A stretch of 64,000 nucleotides of DNA from assembly GCF_000422085.1 (NCBI RefSeq), contig NC_021741.1:4774001-4838000 (forward strand), written 5' to 3'. Below are positions 19,132-32,230 of this stretch, piece after piece. The notes under the pieces are model-generated. The model made no database searches. It was not told the origin of the DNA and saw nothing but the letters and a program-made list of their open reading frames with translations. The first letter of the stretch is position 1. Each line of letters opens with the position of its first letter. The stretch is from Serratia liquefaciens ATCC 27592. Lineage in GTDB: Bacteria; Pseudomonadota; Gammaproteobacteria; Enterobacterales; Enterobacteriaceae. Both the position numbers and the translations under genes were made by a program.

Positions 19132-19151
19132 GATGCTTGGCAGTGTCCTAC
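19132..19151 (-). repeat. 5S rRNA 3'-end remnant before T2
   Basis: These 20 bases are identical to the 3' end of the distal 5S gene (20524-20543). The rest of the 5S gene is missing. The same kind of 5S tail precedes T2 in E. coli rrnB, so this is an old feature of this terminator type and not a recent deletion. Confidence 0.8.
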
Positions 19152-19157
19152 ACGATT

Positions 19158-19227
19158 CGTCTCATCCTGAGACTCACCCCTTCGGGGCCGCCGCAAGCGG
19201 CGTTAAAGCCCGTTCCCGACGGGCTTT
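19158..19227 (-). other. Serial hairpins between IS and T2
   Basis: Four successive inverted repeats lie here: GTCTCA/TGAGAC, CCCC/GGGG, CGCCGC/GCGGCG and AAAGCCCGT/ACGGGCTTT (19205-19213 / 19219-19227). The last, with TTTT on the + side, could act as a terminator. Their order and spacing match the structured T1-T2 interval of E. coli rrnB. No gene is present. Confidence 0.65.
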
Positions 19228-19269
19228 TCGCATGCCCATGTGACCTGCCCCCAGTATTAGATACAACCG

Positions 19270-20094
19270 TTAGTTAGTAATGTCGGTTTGTTTATCTTCA
19301 CATTTTCCATTCCGCCACCGTGCTGCAAACTCTGATGGCGTCTGATAATTCAGTGCTGAATGTGGACGACACTCGTTATAATCCTGCCGCCAGTTATTAA
19401 TGATTTTCCTTGCATGAACGATATCGCTGAACCAGTGCTCATTCAGACATTCATCGCGAAATCGTCCGTTAAAGCTCTCAATAAATCCGTTCTGCGTTGG
19501 CTTGCCCGGCTGGATTAAGCGCAACTCAACACCATGCTCAAAAGCCCATTGATCCAGTGCGCGGCAAGTGAACTCCGGCCCCTGGTCAGTTCTTATCGTC
19601 GCCGGATAGCCCCGGAACAGTGCAATGCTGTCCAGAATTCGCGTGACCTGAACGCCTGAAATGCCGAATGCGATGGTAATTGTCAGACACTCCTTCGTGA
19701 AGTCGTCCACACAGGTCAGGCACTTGATCCTGCGACCGGTGGCCAGTGCGTCCATGACAAAATCCATCGACCAGGTCAGGTTGGGCGCCGCTGGGCGGAG
19801 CAGAGGCAGACGTTCTGTTGCCAGCCCTTTACGACGTCGCCTGCGTTTTACGCCCAGCCCGCTCAGATGATAAAGGCGGTACACGCGCTTATGATTAACA
19901 TGAAGGCCTTCACGGCGCAGTAACTGCCAGATGCGGCGGTAGCCAAAACGCCTGCGCTCCAGTGCCAGCTCAGTGATGCGCCCTGATAAATGCGCATCAG
20001 CCGCCGGACGCTGAGCCTCATAGCGGCAGGTCGACAGGGACAAACCTGTAAGCTTGCAGGCACGACGTTGCGACAGACCGATCGCATCACACAT
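19270..20094 (-). CDS. IS3-family transposase OrfB (DDE integrase domain)
   Basis: A 274-residue frame from its first ATG; the functional protein is probably the OrfAB fusion made by a -1 frameshift. The catalytic triad is intact: D in [11 protein letters not shown] in RTDQGPEF and E in GFIESFNGR, with exactly 35 residues between the second D and the E. HTH_21-type sequence [13 protein letters not shown] and the C-terminal [15 protein letters not shown] are typical of the family. The frame stays open upstream of the ATG into the orfA end. Confidence 0.92.
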   Translation of the reverse strand: MCDAIGLSQRRACKLTGLSLSTCRYEAQRPAADAHLSGRITELALERRRFGYRRIWQLLRREGLHVNHKRVYRLYHLSGLGVKRRRRRKGLATERLPLLRPAAPNLTWSMDFVMDALATGRRIKCLTCVDDFTKECLTITIAFGISGVQVTRILDSIALFRGYPATIRTDQGPEFTCRALDQWAFEHGVELRLIQPGKPTQNGFIESFNGRFRDECLNEHWFSDIVHARKIINNWRQDYNECRPHSALNYQTPSEFAARWRNGKCEDKQTDITN

Positions 20095-20126
20095 AAACTC
20101 AACGGCTTCCCGCTTCTGGTCTGTCG

Positions 20127-20390
20127 TCAGTACTTTCGCCCCAGTGCCACCTGAAGTGCCTCCTTATCCAGCATGGCTTCGGCAAGCAGCTTCTTGAGTC
20201 TGGCGTTCTCTTCCTCAAGCAACTTCAGGCGCTTAACCTCGGGTACTTCCATGCCGCCATACTTCTTGCGCCAGGTATAAAAGGTGGCGTCGGAAATGGC
20301 GTGCTTGCGGCAGAGCTCACGGGCAGAAACCCCGGCTTCAGCCTCGCGGAGAATACTGATGATCTGTTCGTCGGAAAAACGCTTCTTCAT
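20127..20390 (-). CDS. IS3-family transposase OrfA (DNA-binding)
   Basis: An 87-residue protein with an N-terminal helix-turn-helix ([16 protein letters not shown] ... LCRKHAIS) and a C-terminal leucine-zipper-like stretch ([20 protein letters not shown]). It binds the IS ends. The final codons read GGGGCGAAAGTACTGAC: slipping by -1 in CGAAAG joins this frame to [14 protein letters not shown] and on into OrfB, the usual arrangement in this family. Confidence 0.9.
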   Translation of the reverse strand: MKKRFSDEQIISILREAEAGVSARELCRKHAISDATFYTWRKKYGGMEVPEVKRLKLLEEENARLKKLLAEAMLDKEALQVALGRKY

Positions 20391-20477
20391 GGGGGTGTCC
20401 TCATGTGGCTTATGAAGACATTACTAACATCGCGGTGTATTAAGTCACATGCTCGAGCAGAACGACATACAGCAGAT

Positions 20478-20511
20478 AAAACAAAAAGCCCTACGCTTTC
20501 ACGTAGGGCTT
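20478..20511 (-). terminator. rRNA operon terminator T1
   Basis: A perfect 10-bp stem (20486-20495 / 20502-20511) with a 6-base loop, followed on the - strand by TTTTTGTTTTATCTG. Sequence and position, 14 bases after the distal 5S gene, correspond to E. coli rrnB T1. Confidence 0.92.
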
Positions 20512-20524
20512 GTTGCTTTATTTG

Positions 20525-20644
20525 ATGCTTGGCAGTGTCCTACTCTCGCATGGGGAGACCCCACACTACCATCGGCGCTACGGCGTTTCACTTCTGAGTT
20601 CGGCATGGGGTCAGGTGGGACCACCGCGCTATTGCCGCCAAGCA
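20525..20644 (-). rRNA. rrf: 5S ribosomal RNA (distal copy)
   Basis: A 120-base gene nearly identical to the proximal 5S copy; the internal stretch from the terminal stems to CCGAACTCAGAAGTGAAACG is typical 5S. The ends are TGCTTGGCGG and CTGCCAAGCAT. It follows tRNA-Thr, giving the 5S-Thr-5S tail known from E. coli rrnD. The terminal base pair differs from the proximal copy in a compensated way (GCTTGG/CCAAGC versus GCCTGG/CCAGGC). Confidence 0.95.
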
Positions 20645-20693
20645 AATTCTTTTAATTCTTTTTGCCGAACTTCTAAACCCACTTTAAATAAAG

Positions 20694-20769
20694 TGGTGCT
20701 GATACCCAGAGTCGAACTGGGGACCTCACCCTTACCAAGGGTGCGCTCTACCAACTGAGCCATATCAGC
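20694..20769 (-). tRNA. thrV: tRNA-Thr (GGT)
   Basis: A 76-base tRNA with encoded CCA, anticodon loop TTGGTAA (anticodon GGT), T-loop GTTCGAC, and a perfect acceptor stem starting GCTGATA. The sequence reads as E. coli thrV. It lies between two 5S genes and is co-transcribed with the rRNA. Its CCA end is the first part of an 18-base inverted repeat (20679-20696) that runs into the trailer. Confidence 0.97.
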
Positions 20770-20780
20770 ACACTAATTTG

Positions 20781-20900
20781 ATGCCTGGCAGTGTCCTACT
20801 CTCGCATGGGGAGACCCCACACTACCATCGGCGCTACGGCGTTTCACTTCTGAGTTCGGCATGGGGTCAGGTGGGACCACCGCGCTATTGCCGCCAGGCA
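20781..20900 (-). rRNA. rrf: 5S ribosomal RNA (proximal copy)
   Basis: A 120-base gene with ends TGCCTGGCGG and CTGCCAGGCAT, directly downstream of 23S rRNA. Compared with the distal copy it differs mainly at the compensated terminal stem pair. Confidence 0.96.
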
Positions 20901-21000
20901 AATTCTGTTTCATTCCAACCGCTACTCTCGCAGCCATTGAAACCAATCTCGGAACTCGCTGAAAATCTCTACAATCTCTCTAAAACACCTTTGGTGTTGT

Positions 21001-23908
<2,908 letters not shown>

Positions 23909-24152
23909 TCACAACCCGAAGGTGTTTCTGTAAACAGAGAACACATCGTGCTGCTACATTTGAGAGACTCTATGACAGGTTAATCCTTACCCCAATACAT
24001 CTACGGAGGGATAAGTTTCAGCTGTCATGTTTCAATTTTCAGCTTGTTCCAGATTGTTAAAGAGCAATATCTTAAACACGACTCGCAAGAGTCATCTTTA
24101 AGATGTTTTCGGTTCCAAGAACCGGTGATAATGTCTTTCACTCATTATCGGA

Positions 24153-24228
24153 TGGCGTCCCCAAGGGGATTCGAACCCCTGTTACAGCCGTGAAAGGGCA
24201 GTGTCCTAGGCCTCTAGACGATGGGGAC
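24153..24228 (-). tRNA. gltV: tRNA-Glu (TTC)
   Basis: A 76-base tRNA with encoded CCA in the 16S-23S spacer. The anticodon loop is CTTTCAC (anticodon TTC), the T-loop GTTCGAA, and the acceptor stem GTCCCCA pairs with TGGGGAC. A lone tRNA-Glu spacer is the type found in E. coli rrnB, rrnC, rrnE and rrnG, not in rrnD (Ile-Ala). Confidence 0.97.
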
Positions 24229-24373
24229 ACGAAAATCCGATTAAACTGACTGTCTTAATCGGTTCGTATCAGCATGAGTCAGTGACTCATTACATCAACA
24301 GGTAGCGCTTTTGCTCATTACGTTTCTATCAGACAATCTGTGTGAGCACTTCACGCGAATCAATATCATTAGG

Positions 24374-25914
<1,541 letters not shown>

Positions 25915-26081
25915 AAAGCTTGATTTGCTTCAACTCGTGAAGCGATGCTCGAAAATTAACTTTCGTAATAATTCAACTAAATGAATTACTGCTTGGTCAC
26001 TCTTCAAGACTTGATATTTTTTTGAACCCGAAGGTTCTGGATATCGTCTTGTGGAGTGCCCACACAGATTGTCTGATAAAT

Positions 26082-26093
26082 TGTTAAAGAGCA
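26082..26093 (-). promoter_or_regulatory. rRNA leader boxA antitermination site
   Basis: TGCTCTTTAACA on the - strand is the boxA element recognised by NusB-S10 in rRNA leaders; it lies 30 bases downstream of the P2 -10 element. A second copy of TGCTCTTTAACAAT lies in the 16S-23S spacer (24056-24067), as in E. coli. Confidence 0.85.
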
Positions 26094-26123
26094 GTGAGTT
26101 AGGTTGCTAACTCGAGGTGGCGT

Positions 26124-26151
26124 ATATTACGCTTTCCTCTTTCAGAGTCAA
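26124..26151 (-). promoter_or_regulatory. rRNA promoter P2
   Basis: -35 TTGACT (26146-26151) and -10 TAATAT (26124-26129) with a 16-base spacer, followed by the GC-containing start region ACGCCACC. This is the constitutive distal rrn promoter. Confidence 0.85.
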
Positions 26152-26232
26152 CCCCTAAATTTCAGGATTTTTTCTCTTCGAACCCCGGAGACTCTGTGAA
26201 GTTGTTCACATGTTCCGTGTCGATGGAGGCGC

Positions 26233-26260
26233 ATTATAGGGATCCGAGTTTTTTGCACAA
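26233..26260 (-). promoter_or_regulatory. rRNA promoter P1
   Basis: -35 TTGTGC (26255-26260) and -10 TATAAT (26233-26238) are 16 bases apart, followed by the GC-rich discriminator GCGCCTCC typical of ppGpp/DksA-sensitive rRNA promoters. The T-rich block just upstream (26261-26285, A-rich on the template) is a likely UP element. The remaining 140 bases to yrdA would carry Fis sites; I cannot define them. No gene lies in the 513-bp gap 25915-26427. Confidence 0.88.
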
Positions 26261-26427
26261 CCCCTTTTTTGATCTTTTCTTTTCGTTTGCGCACTTTTCA
26301 GCCCTTTCGGGCGGATCTTGCGCGATCAGCGCCATTTTCCTTAGGATCCGTAGCTTCAGTTGGTTGTAATTCCACCGCCAACGTCTAGTATTGCCGGTAA
26401 ATATGATCCCGACGTGAGGCTATTACC

Positions 26428-26970
26428 ATGTCCGATGCAGTGCGTTCTTATCTTCATTACTCTCCAAAACTGGGTCAACGCGTAATGATCGACCCTTCCA
26501 GCGTGGTGATCGGCAACGTTGAGCTGGCCGATGACGTCAGTATCTGGCCGCTGGTTGCCATCCGTGGCGATGTCAACGCGGTAAAGATCGGTCCGCGCAG
26601 TAATATTCAGGATGGCAGCGTGCTGCACGTGACTCATAAGTCCGAACATAACCCAGAAGGTTACCCGCTGTTGATCGGGGAAGACGTGACCGTAGGCCAC
26701 AAAGCCATGCTGCACGGCTGCGCCATAGGCAACCGGGTATTGGTAGGGATGGGATCGATCCTGCTGGATGGTGCAGTAATAGAAGATGATGTGATGATTG
26801 GCGCCGGCAGCCTGGTGGCTCCGGGTAAACGTCTGGCGAGCGGTTATCTTTATATGGGAAGTCCGGCACGTCAGATTAGGCCATTGACTGCCGCTGAGTT
26901 GGAAGGGCTACTCTACTCTTCTACTAACTATGTACGTTGGAAAGACGAATATTTGTCTGAAGACATCTGA
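26428..26970 (+). CDS. yrdA: YrdA, gamma-carbonic-anhydrase-like hexapeptide protein
   Basis: A 180-residue left-handed beta-helix protein. Hexapeptide repeats are obvious (VVIGNVELADDVSIWPLV, IGEDVTVGHKAMLHGC, IGNRVLVGMGSILLDG). H-type metal ligands in LHVTHKS, VGHKAMLHG fit the gamma-carbonic-anhydrase site, but activity of the family in enterobacteria is unproven. It is divergent from the rRNA operon, the position it has next to rrnD in E. coli. E. coli yrdB, which follows there, is absent here. Confidence 0.93.
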   Translation: MSDAVRSYLHYSPKLGQRVMIDPSSVVIGNVELADDVSIWPLVAIRGDVNAVKIGPRSNIQDGSVLHVTHKSEHNPEGYPLLIGEDVTVGHKAMLHGCAIGNRVLVGMGSILLDGAVIEDDVMIGAGSLVAPGKRLASGYLYMGSPARQIRPLTAAELEGLLYSSTNYVRWKDEYLSEDI

Positions 26971-26975
26971 CAAGC

Positions 26976-27001
26976 GCCCGTTCCCTGGCAAGAGAACGGG
27001 C
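26976..27001. terminator. Hairpin between convergent yrdA and aroE
   Basis: GCCCGTTC pairs with GAACGGGC (8 bp, 10-base loop) between the two stops. The T-tract is missing, so it is a moderate call for a bidirectional terminator. Confidence 0.55.
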
Positions 27002-27007
27002 ACAAGG

Positions 27008-27826
27008 TTATGCCGCCAACTCGTGGCGCAGTTGGCGCAGTACTGGTTCTATCTCCGGCATCACGCCGTGCCACAGCAGGAACGCATGCGCGGCCTGCCC
27101 CACCAGCATCCCTAATCCGTCAGCATATTCTGTAGCACCCTGTTGCTGTGCCCAGGCCAGAAACGGCGTTAACCCCTGCTGATAAAACATGTCATAACAG
27201 CGCGTGTTGCCAGTGATAGTGCCAACTGGCAATGCCGGGATCTCGCCGCTGATCCCGGACGCCGTAGCGTTGATCACTAAATCAAACTGTTGTTGATCGA
27301 GTTGATCCAGAGGCAAGGCGGTGATTTCACCGAGATGCTGAAAACTTTCTGCCAGCATTTGCGCACGACTGAAAGTGCGGTTGGTGATCGTCATCTCACA
27401 ACCAAAAGACAACAGCGGCAAGATCACACCCCGTGCTGCGCCCCCCGCCCCCACCAGCAAAATGCGATCCTTTGGTTTGATCAGCCCTTGGCGTTCCAGA
27501 TCGGTCAGCAGGCCGATCCCGTCCGTATTGTCACCCAGCAACCCACCGTCCGGCAGCACCTTGAGCGTATTGACCGCTCCGGCCAACGAGGCACGCTCGC
27601 TCAATTCAGACGCAGCCTCGTAGGCATGCTCTTTAAAAGGTACTGTGACGTTCGCCCCCTGACCACCAGCGTGAATGAACGCTTGCAGCGCCGTTTCGAA
27701 ACCGTCCAGCGGTGCCAACACCGTACCATAGGGATGTTCTATGCCAGTTTGAGCGGCAAACAACGCATGAATGCGCGGTGATTTACTGTGGCTGATAGGA
27801 TTACCGAATACCGCAAACTTCTCCAT
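27008..27826 (-). CDS. aroE: Shikimate dehydrogenase
   Basis: A 272-residue NADP-dependent enzyme reducing 3-dehydroshikimate to shikimate in aromatic amino acid synthesis. The catalytic lysine is in NVTVPFK and the aspartate in GDNTDGIG. The nucleotide-binding loop is VGAGGAARG, followed by NRTFSRA. Length equals E. coli AroE. It follows tsaC by 11 bases and is the last gene of the dprA-smg-yrdD-tsaC-aroE run. Confidence 0.97.
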   Translation of the reverse strand: MEKFAVFGNPISHSKSPRIHALFAAQTGIEHPYGTVLAPLDGFETALQAFIHAGGQGANVTVPFKEHAYEAASELSERASLAGAVNTLKVLPDGGLLGDNTDGIGLLTDLERQGLIKPKDRILLVGAGGAARGVILPLLSFGCEMTITNRTFSRAQMLAESFQHLGEITALPLDQLDQQQFDLVINATASGISGEIPALPVGTITGNTRCYDMFYQQGLTPFLAWAQQQGATEYADGLGMLVGQAAHAFLLWHGVMPEIEPVLRQLRHELAA

Positions 27827-27837
27827 TCACATTACCT

Positions 27838-28407
27838 CTAGCCTTGACGGATCTGTTCGCCGGTCAGGGCATCTCTGATTTCTGAAGGATTAAGGCGGCC
27901 ACCAACGCTGCCGGCTAACACCGGGAAAGCGACGCCAAACTGCTTCTGCACTTCTTCGGCGCTACGGCAAGGCTCTTGCCCGCTGAGGTTAGCGCTGGTC
28001 GAGACCAGCGGTTTCCCGAATCCTCGGCAAAGCTGTTGAACCAGTGGATGATCGCTGACACGTACAGCCAGAGAGTTGAAACGGCCGGTCAACAAGCGCG
28101 ACGTTTCCGGACGAGCAGGTATCACCCAAGTGACCGGACCAGGCCAACTGGCAAAAATGGCAGCCCGCTGCCGCTCGCTGAGTGCACTGTCATCTATATA
28201 AGGTGCTAACTGCGTATAATCGGCAGCGATCAGGATCAGTCCCTTTTCCCAAGGCCGCTGTTTGAGGGCCAGCAATGCATTTACCGCTTGTTCACTGTCA
28301 GGATCGCACCCTAAGCCAAATACGGCTTCTGTAGGGTAAGCGATAACCTGCTGAAGATGCAGCGCGTCAATAATGGGTGTAAAGAGAGGAGTGGTGTCTG
28401 AGTTCAT
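27838..28407 (-). CDS. tsaC: L-threonylcarbamoyladenylate synthase
   Basis: A 189-residue YrdC/Sua5-family enzyme that makes threonylcarbamoyl-AMP from threonine, bicarbonate and ATP, for the t6A modification of tRNAs reading ANN codons. Family motifs are [26 protein letters not shown] and STSANLSG. The C-terminal Sua5 domain is absent, as expected for the short TsaC type. It begins 7 bases after the yrdD stop. Confidence 0.95.
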   Translation of the reverse strand: MNSDTTPLFTPIIDALHLQQVIAYPTEAVFGLGCDPDSEQAVNALLALKQRPWEKGLILIAADYTQLAPYIDDSALSERQRAAIFASWPGPVTWVIPARPETSRLLTGRFNSLAVRVSDHPLVQQLCRGFGKPLVSTSANLSGQEPCRSAEEVQKQFGVAFPVLAGSVGGRLNPSEIRDALTGEQIRQG

Positions 28408-28414
28408 GGCGTCA

Positions 28415-28960
28415 TTATTCTGTGGTTGCTACGGGTTTTCCGCAAAGCTTACTGGCACAGCAAAGGACTGGGCCTTTTGCCGAACGCTTTTCCATCAGCA
28501 GCGGGTAGTGGCAGTACTCGCACTCACCGGCGACGGGTTTAAAATTGAGGACAAACTGACATTCAGGGTAGCGATCGCAGGCGTGGAAAACCTTACCATA
28601 GCGTGATTTACGCTGCAGCAGTTTGCCCTGACCACACTGCGGGCAGCTGATGCTGGTTTCGTCCGGTTTATCGATGACTTCGGTGTGATCGCACTCCGGA
28701 TAGTTGCTGCAACCGATAAACATACCGTAACGGCCCTGGCGCAATGCCAGCGTCGCCTGGCATTTGGGGCATTCCTGCCCGTCCAACATCTTGACGATGT
28801 GCCCATCGGCCTGCGCTTTTAGCGGTCGAATATGTTGGCACTCAGGATAACGGGAACAGCCGAGAAAAGGGCCGTGGCGACCACTGCGGATCACCAATTC
28901 GGCCCCACATTCCGGACAGGGTTCATTTTGCCTGGCGGCAAAAATCGCGGCTTTTGTCAT
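28415..28960 (-). CDS. yrdD: YrdD, topoisomerase-type zinc-finger protein
   Basis: A 181-residue protein made almost wholly of four C4 zinc ribbons, each starting with CPECG, CPKC, CPQC or CEYC and ending in a CSRYPEC-like motif; the fourth pair is partly modified ([10 protein letters not shown]). This resembles the C-terminal DNA-binding part of topoisomerase I without the catalytic domain. A nucleic-acid-binding role is likely; the function is unknown. Confidence 0.92.
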   Translation of the reverse strand: MTKAAIFAARQNEPCPECGAELVIRSGRHGPFLGCSRYPECQHIRPLKAQADGHIVKMLDGQECPKCQATLALRQGRYGMFIGCSNYPECDHTEVIDKPDETSISCPQCGQGKLLQRKSRYGKVFHACDRYPECQFVLNFKPVAGECEYCHYPLLMEKRSAKGPVLCCASKLCGKPVATTE

Positions 28961-28985
28961 AACTTCTTCTATAGATGTTATCGGC

Positions 28986-29459
28986 TCAGTGCAGATAACC
29001 TTCGTTTACTTCAAATAACAGTTCTTCCATTTGCTGATAGGCGCTTTCATACCCAGGGATATTAAACAGCACCATCAGCACTACCCATTTCAGATCTTCG
29101 AGATCGAATTCCGTATTATCCAAAGCCATAACACGATCGATAACCATTTCACGGGTTTCGAGGTTCAATACCTGAATCTGCTCCAGGAACAGGAGGAAAC
29201 CACGGCAACTGGCATCCAAACGCACGCCTTCTTCGTCGGTGTAAATCCGCATGGCCAGCGGATCGGCATCCATAAAATACGGCGCATTTTCGCCTTCCTG
29301 CAGGTCAGCGAGTTTTTCAAGCCAATTCAACGCGTTATAGATATCATCCCGATCAAACCCCGCCTGAGCGAGATCATCAGTCAGTTGATCCTGATCGACG
29401 CGCATCTCTGGTTCATTGTGGATATAAGTTTCAAACAAGTACATCAGTACGTCGAACAT
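28986..29459 (-). CDS. smg: Smg family protein (DUF494)
   Basis: A 157-residue acidic, helical protein of unknown function, well conserved beside dprA in gamma-proteobacteria. Typical parts are [13 protein letters not shown] at the start and LDDLKWV-like and LVLFNIPG-like motifs toward the end. Its ATG lies inside dprA, overlapping the dprA 3' end by 29 bases, which implies translational coupling. Confidence 0.93.
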   Translation of the reverse strand: MFDVLMYLFETYIHNEPEMRVDQDQLTDDLAQAGFDRDDIYNALNWLEKLADLQEGENAPYFMDADPLAMRIYTDEEGVRLDASCRGFLLFLEQIQVLNLETREMVIDRVMALDNTEFDLEDLKWVVLMVLFNIPGYESAYQQMEELLFEVNEGYLH

Positions 29460-30552
29460 GGCCTGCCCTCCTTATTCGGACATAGCCGCCGGGTACAGCT
29501 GCGATCCACCCTGCTAACTCCAGATCGAGTAATTTGATTACTACCTCTGGCACAGGTTGGCCGGCACGTTCAGCGACGACGTCAACAGGTGTCACCTCAT
29601 CTCCTACGTTAGCCAACACATCGGCAAATGGCAATTCAACTTCGGCTTCTGACGCACAAATAGTTGTATTTTCGTTCAACGACAGCCAATGCAGACCGCT
29701 TCCCAGCTGTTCCGCGATCTCTTTCGGCCCGGTTACCAGGTAAGCACCCTGTTGGATCAGCCAGTGTGTTCCCTCACTCATTGGGTTACCCAGCGCACCC
29801 GGTAAAGCGAAAACCTCACGCCCCTGATCAAGTGCACAGCGGGCAGTAATCAGCGTTCCGCTGCGCAGAGAGGCTTCAACTACCACCACGCCCAGACTTA
29901 ACCCACTGATGATACGGTTACGACGTGGAAAATGGTCCGGCATCGGCAAATCGGTGACCAAATATTCTGAGAGCAAAGCCCCGCCACTATCAGCGATCTC
30001 TTCGGCCAGACGGCGATGTCGGCGCGGATAGATATTGGCCAGCCCACTGCCCAGAACGGCCACCGTCTGTCCTCCCGCCGCAAGTGCTGCGCGATGGCAG
30101 ACGCTATCAATGCCAAGAGCCAACCCGCTGGTGATGGTAAACCCACAGTGAACCAGACCGGTGGTAAAGTAATTGCCCCAGTGCTCACCATAATGGCTAA
30201 ACTGGCGGCTGCCGACCATAGCGATTTGCGGCTGCTGCACCGCTTCCGGGTTGCCTTTGACCAGCAGCAGCAAGGGGGCATCGTCGATATGAAGCAACCG
30301 CTCTGGATAGCCGCACTCACCGTAGATCCACAGAAAATGGTCGGGCTGTTCCAGCCAGGCAAGCGTGGCAGCCAGATAACGTGGATCCGCCTGGCGAAAC
30401 TGCGCCTGCTGTCGGGTATTCAGCCCCAGTTCATGCAGCAAGCGGGAAGGTTCTCCACCGGCCCAGACCAACTGCCGTATTATCTGGCTGGCTTGCGCTG
30501 TGCCAAGCCCAGTGACTCCGCGCATCCGTAAGCCGATTTCCTGTGCCTGCAT
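29431..30552 (-). CDS. dprA: DNA-processing protein DprA (Smf)
   Basis: A 373-residue protein with a Rossmann-like DNA-binding core ([70 protein letters not shown] as separate motifs) and a C-terminal winged-helix domain around residues 300-365. In competent bacteria it loads RecA onto incoming single strands; in enterobacteria its role is unclear. I start at MQAQEIGL (30552), with GAGGG upstream, not at a Met 15 codons earlier. Divergent from def. Confidence 0.93.
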   Translation of the reverse strand: MQAQEIGLRMRGVTGLGTAQASQIIRQLVWAGGEPSRLLHELGLNTRQQAQFRQADPRYLAATLAWLEQPDHFLWIYGECGYPERLLHIDDAPLLLLVKGNPEAVQQPQIAMVGSRQFSHYGEHWGNYFTTGLVHCGFTITSGLALGIDSVCHRAALAAGGQTVAVLGSGLANIYPRRHRRLAEEIADSGGALLSEYLVTDLPMPDHFPRRNRIISGLSLGVVVVEASLRSGTLITARCALDQGREVFALPGALGNPMSEGTHWLIQQGAYLVTGPKEIAEQLGSGLHWLSLNENTTICASEAEVELPFADVLANVGDEVTPVDVVAERAGQPVPEVVIKLLDLELAGWIAAVPGGYVRIRRAGHVRRTDVLV

Positions 30553-30685
30553 CGCCTGTTCCCTCGCAAAAAATGGTGGTATTACCAATTCGAGCAATTG
30601 GTGCGCAATGCTGTCAATCAGGCCGGGAAATGTCTAGAATAGAAGCTAAACCTCGTTTATCACTCGGATACAGATCTCAAGATAT

Positions 30686-31195
30686 ATGTCAGTATTGCAG
30701 GTATTACATTACCCAGACGACCGGCTGCGCAAAGTTGCGGCCCCGGTAAAAGAAGTCAATGCGAATATCCAGCGCATCGTGGATGATATGTTTGAAACCA
30801 TGTACGCAGAGGAAGGCATTGGCCTGGCTGCGACACAGGTGGATATCCATCAGCGCATTATCGTCATTGACGTTTCTGAAAACCGCGATCAGCGCCTGGT
30901 GCTGATCAACCCGGAGCTGCTGGAAAAAAGCGGCGAAACCGGGATCGAGGAAGGTTGCCTTTCCATTCCTGAGCAGCGTGCTTTAGTTCCGCGCGCCGCT
31001 AACGTGAAAATCAGAGCGCTGGATCGCGACGGCAAGCCTTTTGAGCTGGAAGCCGACGATCTGCTGGCCATCTGTATTCAGCACGAGATGGATCACCTGG
31101 TTGGCAAACTTTTCGTCGATTACCTGTCGCCACTCAAGCGCCAGCGTATCCGCCAGAAACTGGAAAAACTGGCCAAGTTTAACGCGCGCGCCTAA
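30686..31195 (+). CDS. def: Peptide deformylase
   Basis: A 169-residue Fe2+ hydrolase removing the N-formyl group from nascent proteins. All three motifs are present: [13 protein letters not shown] (metal-binding Cys) and QHEMDHLVG (HEMDH, two metal His and catalytic Glu). Length matches E. coli Def. It forms an operon with fmt, rsmB and trkA; fmt starts 17 bases later. Target of actinonin-type inhibitors. Confidence 0.98.
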   Translation: MSVLQVLHYPDDRLRKVAAPVKEVNANIQRIVDDMFETMYAEEGIGLAATQVDIHQRIIVIDVSENRDQRLVLINPELLEKSGETGIEEGCLSIPEQRALVPRAANVKIRALDRDGKPFELEADDLLAICIQHEMDHLVGKLFVDYLSPLKRQRIRQKLEKLAKFNARA

Positions 31196-31212
31196 CCGAT
31201 CAGGAAATCAAC

Positions 31213-32157
31213 GTGTCTGACTCTTTACGGATTATTTTCGCCGGAACTCCAGACTTCGCAGCGCGTCACCTTGACGCGCTGTTGTCATCTGGGCACCAGA
31301 TTGTCGGGGTTTTCACTCAGCCTGACCGCCCTGCCGGCCGCGGTAACAAGCTGACGCCAAGCCCGGTCAAGGTTTTGGCCGAGCAGCATCAGTTACCGGT
31401 ATTTCAGCCAAAATCACTGCGCCCGGAAGAAAACCAGCACCTGGTGGCCGATCTCAACGCCGATGTGATGGTCGTGGTGGCTTATGGGCTGATCTTGCCG
31501 AAAGCGGTGCTGGATATGCCGCGACTTGGCTGCATCAACGTCCACGGTTCCCTGCTGCCACGCTGGCGTGGCGCCGCGCCGATCCAGCGTTCACTCTGGG
31601 CCGGCGATAACGAAACTGGCGTCACCATCATGCAGATGGACGTAGGTCTTGACACCGGCGATATGATGTACAAAATCGCCTGCCCGATTGAAGCCGATGA
31701 CACCAGTGCCAGTCTGTATGACAAACTGGCGCAGCTCGGCCCGCAGGGCATGTTGACCACGCTGCAGCAAATGGCTGAAGGTTCTGCCAAATGTGAAGTG
31801 CAGGATGAATCGCTGGTCACCTACGCCGAGAAGCTGAGCAAAGAAGAAGCTCGCCTCGACTGGAGCTTGTCAGCCGTGCAGCTAGAACGCTGCATCCGCG
31901 CCTTTAATCCGTGGCCAGTCAGCTATTTCACCATTGACGATCAGCCGGTAAAAGTGTGGCAAGCCACGGTGTTGGAACAAAATGCCAATGCGGAACCCGG
32001 CACCATCGTTCATGCCGACAAACACGGCATCCAGGTTGCTACCGCCGAGGGTATCCTTAACCTGACTCAGTTGCAGCCAGCGGGCAAAAAACCCATGTCG
32101 GCACAGGATCTGCTGAACTCACGTCGTGAATGGTTTACACCGGGTAACCGGTTATAA
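31213..32157 (+). CDS. fmt: Methionyl-tRNA formyltransferase
   Basis: A 314-residue enzyme that formylates initiator Met-tRNA with 10-formyl-tetrahydrofolate. Catalytic Asn, His and Asp are in [18 protein letters not shown] and GLDTGDMMY; the RNA-binding C-terminal domain covers roughly residues 210-314. The start is a GTG with AGGAAAT upstream. It works in concert with def, 17 bases upstream. Confidence 0.97.
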   Translation: MSDSLRIIFAGTPDFAARHLDALLSSGHQIVGVFTQPDRPAGRGNKLTPSPVKVLAEQHQLPVFQPKSLRPEENQHLVADLNADVMVVVAYGLILPKAVLDMPRLGCINVHGSLLPRWRGAAPIQRSLWAGDNETGVTIMQMDVGLDTGDMMYKIACPIEADDTSASLYDKLAQLGPQGMLTTLQQMAEGSAKCEVQDESLVTYAEKLSKEEARLDWSLSAVQLERCIRAFNPWPVSYFTIDDQPVKVWQATVLEQNANAEPGTIVHADKHGIQVATAEGILNLTQLQPAGKKPMSAQDLLNSRREWFTPGNRL

Positions 32158-32169
32158 GCCGCCCTCACT

Positions 32170-32191
32170 GCCCGGCCGATAATCGCCGGGC
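32170..32191 (+). terminator. Putative terminator/attenuator after fmt
   Basis: A 7-bp GC stem (GCCCGGC / GCCGGGC) with an 8-base loop followed by TGTTTCTTTCTT, 13 bases after the fmt stop. It may reduce read-through into rsmB, 40 bases downstream. Confidence 0.6.
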
Positions 32192-32230
32192 TGTTTCTTT
32201 CTTAATGCCGATCGCTACCCGCTTTAGCCT

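Larger units (their letters stand above)
19241..20447 (-). mobile_element. IS3-family insertion sequence (IS407-like group), 1,207 bp
   Basis: The element starts TGACCTGCC on the + strand and ends ...AAGTCA, so both termini begin TGAC read inwards. Both ends also share the 11-mer TTAGTAATGTC (19274-19284 and, inverted, 20417-20427). It is flanked by the direct repeat CATG (19237-19240 and 20448-20451), a 4-bp target duplication as expected for the IS407 group. orfA and orfB are complete, so it may be active. It lies between T1 and T2 of the rRNA operon, transcribed in the same direction. Both open frames and an intact duplication indicate a recent insertion. Confidence 0.9.

Noticed and set aside
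19270..20390. IS transposase thought broken by a frameshift
   Set aside because: Two overlapping frames with a CGAAAG slip site are the normal -1 frameshift design of IS3-family elements; the catalytic triad is intact.
19132..20900. Repeated 5S-like blocks looking like a repeat array
   Set aside because: They are two complete 5S genes plus a known type of 5S tail before T2, separated by tRNA-Thr and an IS; spacing is irregular and no CRISPR array is present.
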